64,000 nucleotides of DNA from Procambarus clarkii (Eukaryota; Arthropoda; Malacostraca; Decapoda; Cambaridae), in contig NC_091230.1 in NCBI RefSeq assembly GCF_040958095.1, positions 6,581,926 through 6,645,925 on the forward strand, written 5' to 3'. The notes under the pieces were generated by a model. That model was not told where the DNA came from, made no database searches, and saw only the letters and a list, made by a program, of their open reading frames with translations. Every line of letters starts with the position of its first letter. The stretch's first letter is position 1. A program made the position numbers and the translations under genes. Below, piece after piece: positions 46,721-57,270 of the stretch.

Positions 46721-47496
46721 CATGTTCCTTTTCGCCTTGTCCTTTACTCCCCATTCCTCTAATGATTTTGTTGCTTCGTTTTATGTACCATTTCACTAGT
46801 TATCCAGTCCCTAACACTGTGTAGAAAATAGACTATCTTTCATCAGTTCTATTCCCATTTAGACGTTTCACTTCATTGAGGTTCATTTTCAGCTTTTCTT
46901 TGTCTTCCTTTGAGAGCTCTTGACTTATTGACCAAAGTTTGCCATCCTCATCACTGCAATTTCCTGGCATTTTTAAGCACTTCCGTCATTTGTTTCCCCT
47001 CCATTAAATGTCACCCTGAAGGGGCAGTTCTTGTCTTTCTCATATTTTCCTATCATCCTAAAATTACTGATATTTTTCTCTGAATTGAGGGCCTTCTCCT
47101 AAACCCATAATTTCTCTATTATTTTCATCTCTTCTGCTGCTCTGTCCACCCTAGATGATATTTCCTTTTCTAAAGACCCAAAAATTATTATGGACTTACT
47201 TCTATCTGCAGTGTTTAGTACTAATTTGCTGATGGTAACCAATTCTTACCTAACTGCTGGCCTAATTTCTACTTCTTGTTGGTCATTTCTGGTTTTGACA
47301 TCCAAACACACTTCCATGATCGTCTCTTTCTCTTTTACAACTTCTGCATACGCCTTTCTAATTTCAGCTTTGTACTTTGCTAGTTCTGTATTAACCGCCT
47401 ATATGTGAGCTGTCCATGAAGTTTCTCTTTGTATATCGTTACCTAACTCCATGTTAGCCATCAGGGTTCATTGGAGTTGTTTACTATCTGAGTACA
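46721..47496 (-). pseudogene. LINE-B, ORF1 C-terminal region and linker
   Basis: Minus-strand reading shows Glu/Lys-rich segments such as ELAKYKAEIRKAYAEVVKEKE (about 47390-47320). A segment like KFMIGKYEKDKNCPFRVTFNGGE follows near 47060-47000. These fit the RNA-binding ORF1 of a LINE upstream of its endonuclease. Frames are broken by several stops, so exact borders are uncertain. Confidence 0.55.
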
Positions 47497-47761
47497 GTCT
47501 CCGTGGTGTTGTGGTAAGACACTCGCCGGGCGTTCCGCGAGCGCTATGTCATGGGTTCGTATCCTGGCCGGGGAGGATTTACTGGGCGCAATTCCTTAAC
47601 TGTAGCCTCTGTTTAACGCAACAGTAAAATGTGTACTTGGATGAAAAAACGATTCTTCGCGGCAGGGGATCGTATTCCAGGGACCATAGGATTAAGGACT
47701 TGCCCGAAACGCTACGCGTACTAGTGGCTCTACAAGAATGTAACAACTCTTGTATATATCT

Positions 47762-47793
<32 letters not shown>
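47497..47793 (+). mobile_element. SINE-2, tRNA-derived, full-length copy a
   Basis: tRNA-like head with A-box word TGGTGTTGTGG (47504-47514) and B-box word GGTTCGTATCC (47554-47564). A conserved body and a 30-nt poly-A tail (47763-47792) follow. Sits in LINE-B ORF1 on the opposite strand. Flanks share only weak similarity, so the target duplication is not certain. Confidence 0.87.
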
Positions 47794-47794
<1 letters not shown>

Positions 47795-48300
47795 ATCTTG
47801 TTAATTTCTTCATATCAACACTCTTCACTTTCCATACTTCATTTTCTTTCACTAGTTCCTTGATGTGTGTTTTCAGTATCCTAACCTTTCCAGTCAAGCT
47901 GGTAATTTCCTTCCTTACCCTGCTGGAAGAACCTTCTTTTAAAATTACCAAACTCAATATTGAACCTTCATTTTCTTGTTCTAATTTAATTACCATTTCT
48001 TCATAATTCTTTAGCAGATCCTCAATAATCACTAACCTGCCAAGAACACCTCCTTTCATTGTATCTTGCGCTGAGTATCTTTCAGAACATCCATCTGTTG
48101 GTGTGTTGTCCTCCCCTGTGGTGGCGGCCATCATTGTTGCTGACATTCGTTTTCTCGGAAAATTAACTTTTCCAACCCAGATTTTACACTCACTTACACT
48201 TATTTCTTGTCTCATAGTTACCTTTCAAATTTCCAATACCTACACGTATTCTGGGACACCACATACAGCCCTCACCCTGTTCCCAATACTAAGGCAATTT
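47793..48300 (-). pseudogene. LINE-B, N-terminal coiled-coil part of ORF1
   Basis: A 140-residue frame from 48215 with heptad-like Leu/Ile/Val spacing (LKNYEEMVIKLEQENEGSIL, VRILKTHIKELVKENEVW). Such coiled coils drive trimerisation of LINE ORF1 proteins. The frame is cut at 47793 by SINE-2 and continues in the piece at 46721-47496. Methionines at 48215, 48146 and 48137 could each be the start. No stop inside. Confidence 0.6.
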
Positions 48301-48344
48301 AATTTATCTTGAAACCTGCTGAGTGGCAGTGTGTGTGTGTGTGT

Positions 48345-48578
48345 GTACTCACCTAGTTGTACTCACCTAGTTGTGTTTGCGGGGATTGAGCTCTGACTCT
48401 TTGGTCCAGCCTCTCAACCGTCAATCAACAGGTGTACAGATTCCTAAGCCTATTAGGCTCTATCATATCTCCGCTTGAAACTGTGTATGGAGTCAGCCTC
48501 CACCACATCACCTCCTAATGCATTCCATTTGTCAACCACTCTGACACTAAAAAAGTTCTTTCTAATATCTCTGTTGCT
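48345..48578 (-). pseudogene. LINE-A copy g/h, 3' end
   Basis: 3' UTR and last coding residues of LINE-A, starting from a duplicated actcacctagttgt tail next to (GT)n at 48331-48346. It stops at ttctttctaatatctctgttgct, exactly where the LINE-A piece at 51946 picks up (tgctcatttggg). The two are therefore one element split by LINE-C. Confidence 0.82.
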
Positions 48579-48880
48579 GTACCAAAATGTAATGTACCAA
48601 AAGCTGTGAATTCTTTTACCCAGAAATTTGCAAGAACTCTTTGGACAGGAAAGAGTGCTTCAATGCTGAATGTCCAGCTTTTCATATAAGAGGTACCAGG
48701 CGAATAAAACCGACAGACTACCACTATGAAAACAGCCACTACTCCATCGACCGGGATAATTTTTTAGCAAGAGGAGGAGAAGAAGAATGGCTAAAAATGA
48801 CCAGACTCTACCACCAACTCAGTCAAATGCTAGAGAGGACGCAAACACAGTGGCCTCCTTACCAGAGCCTCAGATATTAA
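48579..48880 (+). pseudogene. LINE-C ORF1, C-terminal part with CCCH zinc finger
   Basis: Frame 48630-48880 reads ICKNSLDRKECFNAECPAFH, a C-x8-C-x4-C-x3-H array close to CCCH zinc fingers, followed by the basic RGTRRIKPTDY. CCCH fingers bind RNA, which suits a LINE ORF1. It overlaps the ORF2 start by about 94 nt in another frame. 5'-truncated. Inference: this is the RNA-binding protein of the LINE-C RNP. Confidence 0.6.
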
Positions 48881-50178
48881 CACCAAGTAAAGCATCCAGC
48901 ACTTCCACTAACACGATAACATCATTTATATTTGCCAACATCCAGGGTATAAAAACACGCAAATCCAACAAAGTTCACTTTATAGATGGTCTCCTTCATG
49001 AGGCAAATTCAGTGTTTGCAGCCCTAACAGAACCTCACACAAAGGACTACCTTGATGGTGAAATATGGATCTCAGAGTACAATCCCTTCAGATGTGATAG
49101 GAAACACCGGCTTCAGGGTGGGGTCAGCCTCTACATCAAAGACACACTCATCTGTACTGAGCTGCTAAACACCTCAAATGATATGGTGGAAGTGCTGATA
49201 GTCAAAATAGAGATCCTAAATGTAGTTGTTGTCCTTGTATATAAGTCACCGGAGGCAAACCCTCAGCAGTTTAAAGACCAACTAATGAAAATAGAACACT
49301 GCTTGGAAAACCTCACAAATCCAGCTCCGAACATCATCCTGCTTGGGGACTTCAACCTACGGCACCTGAAATGGAAGCACCTGGCTAATACAGTAATATC
49401 AGAAAGAATACCAGGAAGTAGCCTAAATGAACAGGCACATGCAAATGACCTGCTACGGATGTGCGATAAGTTTGCCTTAAACCAGCAAATAGTAGAACCA
49501 ACTAAGAAGGAGAACACGCTGAATCTCATTTTCACTAATAATGATGAGTTGATCGGGAAAATAATGATTACAAATACCTGTTACTCAAATCACAACTTAA
49601 TTGAAGTTCTGACAACCATGGGGAATAGACCTTCAAAACCAGTCCAGATTCCCAGTGGAGGAGATTTCAGCAAATTCAACTTCAATAATAAACAGATAAA
49701 CTGGGAGCAAATAAACCAGGACTTCACAGAAGTAAACTGGGAAGAACAGCTAGAAAATGCAAACCTGAACCAGTGCCTGGAAAAAATAAGCTCAGTAGCA
49801 CTAGAAATATGTTCAAACTGCATACCCCTAAGAAAAAAGAGAAAGGGATGCAGATTGGAACGGGAACGTCGTTCCCTATATATGCGAAAAAAACGAATCG
49901 CGGAACAACTTGAGAGTCGCACCCTATCTCTAGAACGGAGAAGAAGGTTAGGTAGAGAAATAGAAACAATTGAACTCAAGCTTCAAGAATCCTTCAAAAC
50001 CCAGGAGAGGCAAAGAGAGCAAAAGGCCATCAGTGAAATAGAGGGAAATCCGAAATATTTTTTCTCCTATGCAAAATCAAGATCAAAAACCACATCTAGT
50101 ATCGGGCCCCTGCGAAAGGGAGATGGAACTTTCACCGATGACAACAAAGAAATGAGCGAGTTACTGAGGAAGCAGTAA
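48787..50178 (+). pseudogene. LINE-C ORF2, endonuclease half
   Basis: A 463-residue open frame with an APE-type endonuclease: ITSFIFANIQGIKTRK, VFAALTEPHTKDY (catalytic Glu), VVVLVYKSPEAN, NIILLGDFNLRHLKWK, NTLNLIFTNNDE and YSNHNLIEVL. The terminal SDH of the family reads SNH, which would cripple the nuclease if not natural. A basic, coiled linker (KKRKGCRLERERRSLYMRKK) leads to the RT. A frameshift near 50175 separates it from the RT frame. Confidence 0.88.
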
Positions 50179-51945
50179 GATTGTTTTCAGCGAGCCATTA
50201 AATGCACTAAAGATTGATTACCCAAATGAATTTTTCATGGATATGATACCAACATCAAATCATATATCAGACGTCGCCCTATCCCCACTAGATTTTGAAG
50301 AAGCCATAAACAGTATGCCTATGCACTCTGCACCAGGCCCGGATTCTTGGAACTCCATATTCATCAAGAACTGTAAAAAACCACTATCGCAGGCCCTCCA
50401 CATTCTGTGGAGACAAAGCCTAGATACTGGCGTTATCCCTGACATACTAAAAACAGCACGGATAGCACCACTCCATAAAGGAGGAAATAAGGCAGAGGCA
50501 AAAAATGACAGCCCGATAGCACTAACATCGCACATCATAAAATTTTTTGAGAGAGTGCTAAGAAGTAAGATCACAAAATACATGAAATCACAGCAACTCC
50601 ATAACCCCGGACAACATGGTTTCAGAACATGGCGCTCTTGCCTGTCGCAGTTGCTGGACCACTATGATATGGCATTAGATGCTATGGAAGACAAACAAAA
50701 CGCTGATGTAATTTAAAAAGATTTCGCAAAAGCTTTTGAAAAATGTGACCATGGTGTTATTGCACATAAAATGCGTTCAAAAGGAATTACCGGGAAAATA
50801 GGCAGATGGATCTACAATTTCCTGACTAACAGAACCCAATGAGTAATAGTCAACAAAATAAAATCCAGCCCATCAACCGTGAAGAGCTCAGTCCCCCAGG
50901 GTACTGTGCTTGCTCCAGTACTTTTTCTCATCCTCATATCGGACATAGACAAGAACATAACCTATAGCACTGTATCATCCTTTGCAGATGACACTAGGAT
51001 CTTCATGAGAGTAGGCAACATAGAGGACACGGCGAGCCTTCAGTCAGATGTAGATCAGGTCTTTCTATGGGCTACAGAAAATAATATGGTGTTTAACGAG
51101 GATAAGTTCCAGCTCATGCGCTACGGAAAAATTGAGAATATAAAAACAGAAACCACGTACAAAACTCAGGCAAATCATAACATAGAACGAAAAGGCAATA
51201 TAAAGGATCTGGGTGTACTCATGTCGGAAGACCTTACCTTTAAAGAACACAATAAAGTAGCCGTCACAACTGCAAGAAAAATGACAGGTTGGATAACAAG
51301 AACTTTTCACACTAGAGATGCTGTACTGATGATGATACTTTTCAAAACGCTTGTGCTCTCTAGAGTGGAGTACTGCTGCACAATGACAGCCCCTTTCAAA
51401 GCTGGAGAAATTGCCGACCTGGAGAGCGTGCAGAGAGCCTTTACTGCTAGAATCCACTCAGTAAAACATCTAAATTACTGGGACCGACTAAAGAGCCTAA
51501 ATCTGTACTCCCTTGAGCGCAGGCGGGAGAGATACATAATAATTTACATGTGGAAAATAATTGAGGGGCTGGTCCCAAACCTGCACACAGAAATAACATC
51601 ACATGAGACCAGAAGACATGGCAGGATGTGCAGAATACCCCCGTTGAAGAGCAGAGGTGCAACAGGTACTCTGAGAGAGAACTCTATCAACATCAGAGGC
51701 CCGAGACTGTTCAACACGCTTCCACTACACATAAGGGGCATAACTGGCCGACCCCTCACAGTGTTCAAGAGAGAACTGGATAAGCACCTCCAAAGGATAC
51801 CTGATCAACCAGGCTGTGACTCATACGTCAGGCTGCGAGCAGCCGCGTCTAACAGCCTGGTTGATCAGTCCAGCAACCAGGAGGCCTGGTCGACGACCGG
51901 GCCGCGGGGACACTAAGCCCCGGAAGCACCTCAAGGTAAGAAAGG
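50179..51945 (+). pseudogene. LINE-C ORF2, reverse transcriptase half and 3' UTR
   Basis: RT motifs in order: APGPDSWNSIFIKN, ARIAPLHKGG, GQHGFRTWRSCLSQLLD, DFAKAFEKCDHG, SSVPQGTVLAPVLFLILISDI and the catalytic FADDTRIF. The C-terminal region contains ATENNMVFNEDKFQLM and RGPRLFNTLPLHIR. Inactivating changes: frameshift near 50175, TAA at 50714-50716, TGA at 50840-50842. The 3' end holds the cctggttgatcagtccagca-type motif and a tcaaggtaag tail. TGCT occurs just before 48579 and just after 51945, a likely short target duplication in LINE-A. Confidence 0.88.
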
Positions 51946-53719
51946 TGCTCATTTGGGCGCTCATTTTCCACCTGTGTCCCCCAGTGCGTGTGCCCCTTGT
52001 GTTAAATAGCCCGTCTTTATCTACCAAATCAATTCCCTTGAGAATCTTGAAAGTGGTGATCATGTCCCCCTAACTCTTCTGTCTTCCAGCGAAGGAGGTT
52101 TAATTCCCGTTGTCTCTCCTCGTAGCTCATACCTCTCAGCTTGGGTACTAGTCTGGTGGCAAACCTTTGAACCTTTTCCAGTTTAGTTGTATCCATGACT
52201 AGATATGGACTCCATGTTGGGGCTGCATACTCCAGGATTGGCCTGACATATGTGGTATACAAAGTTCCGAATGATTCTTTACACAAGTTTCTGAATGCCG
52301 TTCGTATGTTGGCCAGCCTGGCATATGCCGCTGATGTTATCCTCTTGATATGGGCTGCAGGAGACCGGTCTGGCATGATATCAACTCCCAAGTCTTTTTC
52401 TTTCTCTGATTCCTGAAGAATTTCCTCTCCCAGATGATACCTTGTATTTGGCCTTCTGCTCCCTACACCTATCTTCATTACATTACATTTGGTCGGGTTA
52501 AACTCTAACAACCATTTGTTCGACCATTTCTTCAGTTTGTCTAGGTCTTCTTGAAGCTTCAAACAGTCTTCTTCTGTCTTAATTCTTCTCATAATTTTGG
52601 CATCGTCCGCAAACATTGAGAGAAATGAATCTATACCCTCCGAGAGATCATTTACATATACCAAAAACAAGAAAGGACCGAGTACAGAGCCCTGTGGGAC
52701 TCCACTGGTGACTTCAGGCCAATCGGAGGTCTCACCCCTCACCGTAACTCTCTGCTTCCTATTGCTTAGGTACTCCCTTATCCACTGGAGCACCTTACCA
52801 GCTACACCTGCCTGTCTCTCCAGCTCATGTACCAGCCTCTTATGCAGTACTGTGTCAAAGGCTTTCCGACAATCCAAGAAAATGCAGTCTGCCCAGCCCT
52901 CTCTTTCTTGCTTAATCTGTGTCACCTGGTCGTAGAATTCTATTAAGCCAGTCAGGCAAGATTTACCCTCCCTGAACCCATGTTGGCGATTTGTCACGAA
53001 GTCCCTTCTCTCCAGATGTGCTACTAGGTGTTTTGTCTCACGATCTTCCCCATCACCTTGCATGGTATACAAGTCTAGGACACTGGCCTGTCGTTCAGTG
53101 CCTCTTGCCTGTCTCCCTTTTTGTATATTGGGACCACATTCGCCGTCTTCCATATTTCTGGTAGGTCTCCCGTCTCCAGTGACCTACTATACACTATGGA
53201 GAGTGGCAAGCAAAGTGCCTCTGCACACTCTTTCAGTACTCATGGCGAGATCCCGTCTGGACCAACAGCCTTTCTAACATCCAGATCCAGCAGGTGTCTC
53301 TTGACCTCCTCTCTCTAAATTTCGAACTCTTCGAAGGTCGCCTGGTTTACTTCCCTTTCTCGTAGCACAGTGACCTCACCGTGTTCTGTTGTGAAGACCT
53401 TTTGGAACCTCTTGTTGAGTTCATCACACACCTCTTTGTCGTTCTCTGTATACCTGTCCTCGCCTGTTCTAAGTTTCACTACCTGTTCTTTCACTGTTGT
53501 TTTCCTTCTGACGTGACTGTATTCGGCTTTGGTTCGGTCTTGGCTTTCTTTGCTATATTATTTTCATAAATTTTCTCTGCTTCTCTTCTCACCCTGACAT
53601 ACTCATTCCTGGTTCTCTGGTATCTCTCTCTGCTTTCTGGTGTTCTGTTATTCCGGAAGTTCCTCAACGCTCTTTTGGTTAGTTTCTTTGCTTCCATACA
53701 TGCCCTATTATACCATGTG
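51946..53719 (-). pseudogene. LINE-A copy g/h, RT half of ORF2
   Basis: Reading leftwards from 53719: WYNRACMEAKKLTKRALRNFRNN (linker), RT N-terminus with AVGPDGISPWVLKECAEALC (about 53270-53210) and IWKTANVVPIYKKGDRQ (about 53150). Next come HGFREGKSCLTGLIEFYD, ADCIFLDCRKAFDTV, SGVPQGSVLGPFLFLVYVNDL and FADDAKIMRRIKTEED. A long intact C-terminal stretch follows, to about 52030. A single frame covers 53153-52029. Its 5' end abuts the 18-bp array at the same codon where copy e stops, and the 3' end continues at 48345-48578. Confidence 0.88.
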
Positions 53720-55340
53720 TTGGTATAGGTCTGTTTTGGGGAGGTGGTCTGTGCTGAGGAGGAGGTCTGTGTTTGGGAGGGGGTCTGTGTTGAGGAGGTG
53801 ATCTGTGTTGGGGAGGTGGTCTGTGTTGGGGAGAAAGTCTGTGTAGGGGAGGAGGTCTAAGTTGAGGAGAGGGTCTGGGTTGGAGAAGGGGGGGGTCTGT
53901 GTTTGGGAAGGGGGTCTGTGTTGAGGAGGTGGACTGTGTTGGGGAGGCGGTCTGTGCTGGGGAGAAGATCTGCGTTGGGAGGTGGTCTGTGTTGGGGAGG
54001 TGGTCTGTGTTGGGGAGGTGGTCAGTGTTGAGGAGGTCTGTGTTGGGGAGGTGATCTGTGTTGGGGAGAAGGTCTGTGTTGGGGAGGTGGTCTGTGTTGG
54101 GGAGAAGGTCTGTGTTGGGGAGGTGATCTGTGTTGGGGAGAAGGTCTGTGTTGGGGAGGTGGTCTGTGTTGAGGAGGTGGTCTGTGTTGGGGAGGTGATC
54201 TGTGTTGGGGAGAAGGTCTGTGTTTGGGAGGGGGTCTTTGTTGAGGAGGTCTTTGTTGGGGAGGGGGTCTGTGTTGGGAAGGTCGTCTGCGTTGGGGAGG
54301 TGGTCTGTGTTGAGGAGGTGGACTGTGTTGGGGAGGTGGTCTGTGTTGGGGAGGTGGTCTGTGTTGGGGAGGTGGTCTGTGTTGGGGAGGTGGTCTGTTT
54401 TGAGGAGGGGGTCTGTGTTGGGGAGGGGGTCTGTGTTGGGGAGGTGGTCTGTGTTGGGGAGGTGGTCTGTGTTGGGGAGGTGGTCTGTGTTGGGGAGGTG
54501 GTCTGTGTTGGGGAGGTGGTCTGTTTTGAGGAGGTGGACTGTGTTGGGGAGGAGGTCTGTGTTGGGGAGGAGGTCTGTGTTGGTAGGTGGTCTGTGTTGG
54601 GGAGGAGGTCTGTGTTGGTAGGTGGTCTGTGTTGGGGAGGTGGTCTGTGTTGGGGAGGTGGTCTGTGTTGGGGAGGTGGTCTGTTTTGAGGAGGAGGTCT
54701 GTGTTGGGGAGGGGGTCTGTGTTGGGGAGGTGATCTGTGTTGGGGAGGTGGTCTGTGTTGGGGAGAAAGTCTGTGTAAGGTAGGAGGTCTAAGTTGAGGA
54801 GAGGGTCTGGGTTGGAGAAGGGGGGGTCTGTGTTTGGGGAGGGGGTTCTGTGTTGGGGGAGGAGGAGGAGGTCTGTGTTGGGGAGAGGGTCTGTGTTGGG
54901 AATAGGGTCTTTTTGGGGGAGGTCTGTGTTGGGAAGGGGGCCTGTGTTGGGGATGTGGTCTGTATTGGAGAGGTGGTCTGTGTTGGGGAGGTCTGTCTGT
55001 GTTGGGGAGGTGGTCTGTGTAGGGGAGGGGGTCCGCATTGGGGAGGTGGTCTGTGTTCGGGAGGGTGTTTGTGTTGGAGAGGTGGCACGTGTTGGGTAGG
55101 AGGTCTGTGTTGGGGAGAGGGTCTGTGTTGGGGAGGAGGTCTGTGTTGGGGAGAGGGTCTCTGTTGGGGAGGAGGTCTGTGTTGGGGAGAGGGTCTGTGT
55201 TGGGGAGGAGGTCTGTGTTGGGGAGAGGGTCGGTGTTGGGGAGGAGGTCTGTGTTGGGGAGGGTGTTTGTGTTGGAGAGGTGGCACGTGTTGGGTAGGAG
55301 GTCTGTGTTTGGGAAGGGGTCTGTGTTGAGGTCTGTCTTA
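53720..55340 (-). repeat. Minisatellite, same 18-bp unit, about 90 copies
   Basis: On plus the unit reads ggggaggtggtctgtgtt, the reverse complement of the unit at 23293-26238. Variants include ggggagaaggtctgtgtt and ggggaggaggtctgtgtt. Blocks near 53830-53905 and 54765-54830 (agaaagtctgtgta...gggtctgggttggagaaggg) are duplicated about 0.9 kb apart. Predicted proteins up to 546 residues are repeat artefacts. Its left edge is flush with LINE-A sequence. Confidence 0.95.
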
Positions 55341-56220
55341 GGGGGCATATCGGTGTAAAATTAAAAGTTGTTCAAGTTGCTTATAAATTTATTTATGAAA
55401 TGGTTATAGAAAGGGCTGCAGCTGGTCCAAGTTTCATCATCACACCCTAAACAGAAAAGGAGAAAAAAAATAAACAACGAATTATGCAACGAATTTTCAA
55501 ATAGTTTCAGGGAACACATGTCTCAACTAAAATCATTTCTATAACACTCAGATATTAAATTAAGCACATAATAAAGGATTCTAGTGATCAGTTTTATAAA
55601 ATCAACAAATAGACTTTGGACTAAAATGTCTACTACACTCTGTAGAAGCACAAACGCTACATATACGGTGTAATTTGCATGTAAATTGATTAATAAATGA
55701 AAGCTCTGAAGTACTTTGAAGTTGTAAATTACTTTCCAGAGTAAAATAAAGATCCAAGTTCGGCCACCTGTAGCTGAGCTTGAATTCGACAGATTTCGTT
55801 CATAATTGGAACTCTTGCAGATAGCCATCCATTGAGCAAGGTGTGCAAGTTTCATGCAAATCCCTTGATAAGAAACGAAAAAAAAAATTGGCCAAAAAAA
55901 AGAAGAAAAACAAAAAGAAAAAAAGAAAGAAAAAATTTAGATATAAATATATTGCACATACATATTACAATTATTACAAGAGTTTGTGCTTCTACAGCTT
56001 ATAGTAGACATTTTAGTTGAAACATGTGTTCCCTGAGATTATTTGAGAATGTTGAACATTCGTTGCATAATACGATGTGTATTTTTTTTCTCCTTTTCTG
56101 TTTAGGATGTGATGGTGAAACTTGGACCAGTTGCAGCCCTTTCTATAACCATTTCATAAATAAATTTATAAGCAAATTGAACAACTTTTAATTTATAACG
56201 ATTTAAAACGATATGCCCCC
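55341..56220. mobile_element. 880-bp inverted-repeat DNA element with TSD TTA
   Basis: Terminal inverted repeats start GGGGGCATATCG and end CGATATGCCCCC. The arms pair, with gaps, from 55341 to about 55660 and from about 55945 to 56220. Examples are attaaaagttgttcaa against ttgaacaacttttaat, and actaaaatgtctacta against tagtagacattttagt. Direct TTA flanks both ends (55338-55340, 56221-56223). A 3-bp TTA duplication would fit PIF/Harbinger-type elements, but the TIR does not let me name a family. No transposase, so non-autonomous. It sits inside the 18-bp array, which resumes at 56224. Confidence 0.82.
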
Positions 56221-56223
56221 TTA

Positions 56224-56252
56224 GGGAGGGGGTTCTGTGTTGGGGAGGTGGT
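56224..56252 (-). repeat. Last 18-bp units beyond the inverted-repeat element
   Basis: gggagggggttctgtgttgg followed by ggaggtggt is array sequence, and shows that the array extended past the element before it inserted. Confidence 0.85.
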
Positions 56253-56759
56253 AGTGGGAAAAACCTGCCACGATTAATATGAATGGATTACTACCAGGGA
56301 CTTGTACTGTACAAAATTAAAAATTACTGTCTGCAAATTATTTCAACTAAAGTCTCTAGCTAGGGTCGTAAATCCTAGCTCCTCTTTTTCTAATGACAAA
56401 TTGTGGTCTGTAAGGGGCAGGTGGGGTGAATGAATTAGTTGATTGAAGTTCCAGTCCACCTGCAGACAAGTATCTCACATTAACATGTATTTTTTATGCA
56501 AGGATAAGATTTTAATTAATAAACTCAGTTCTATGACTATAGACTAGTTCTGTTTAAATCAGGGATTTAAACAAATTATAGTCCAGCCAAGCACCATAAC
56601 TATCAACAGCCAATATATTCTTATACTATAAACAACCATTTAAATTGTAGTGGTATGATATTAAATGACCTTAAATGTAGTCTAAGTACTGTTAACTAAG
56701 TTCTAAAGATTATATTCAATTGGATGAACTTACATGATAAATTAAAGATAACTAAGCAT

Positions 56760-56760
<1 letters not shown>
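56253..56760. other. Unassigned A/T-rich DNA
   Basis: No coding frame, terminal repeat or tandem repeat recognised. Confidence 0.4.

Positions 56761-56835
<75 letters not shown>
56761..56835. repeat. (TA)n microsatellite
   Basis: Near-perfect TA run of about 75 bp directly left of the MITE. Confidence 0.97.
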
Positions 56836-56836
<1 letters not shown>

Positions 56837-56838
<2 letters not shown>

Positions 56839-57201
56839 GTACCTAGTAGCCAGAACGCACTTCTCAGCCTACTATGCAAGGCCCGATTTGCCTAATAAGC
56901 CAAGTTTTCATGAATTAATTTTTTTTCCACTACCTAACCTAACCTAACTTTTTCGGCTACCTAACCTAACCTATAAAGATTGGTTAGGTTAGGTTAGGTA
57001 GGGTTGGTTAGGTTCGGTCATATATCTACGTTAATTTTAACTCCAATAAAAAAAATTGATCTCATACATAATGAAATGGGTAGCTTTATCATTTAAAAGG
57101 AAAAAAAAATGAGAAAATATATTAATTCAGGAAAATTTGGCTTATTAGGTAAATCGGGCCTTGCATAGTAGGCTGAGAAGTGCGTTCTGGCTACTAGGTA
57201 C

Positions 57202-57203
<2 letters not shown>
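56837..57203. mobile_element. 367-bp MITE with telomere-like CCTAA/TTAGG repeats
   Basis: Terminal inverted repeats of about 80 bp. The left begins tcgtacctagtagccagaac and the right is its complement with a few mismatches. The middle is itself symmetric: (CCTAA)n on the left half (56932-56973) and (TTAGG)n on the right half (56981-57015). No transposase. Embedded in TA repeats, which suggests a TA-targeting (Tc1/mariner-like) mobiliser, but I cannot prove the target duplication. Confidence 0.85.

Positions 57204-57267
<64 letters not shown>
57204..57267. repeat. (TA)n microsatellite
   Basis: About 62 bp of TA directly right of the MITE. Confidence 0.97.

Positions 57268-57270
<3 letters not shown>

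Noticed and set aside
47504-47564. tRNA gene
   Set aside because: A- and B-box words are present but no acceptor stem closes; it is the head of SINE-2. The same applies to the SINE-1 heads.
56932-57015. True telomere or chromosome end
   Set aside because: Only a few TTAGG-type units, in both orientations, inside a small MITE.
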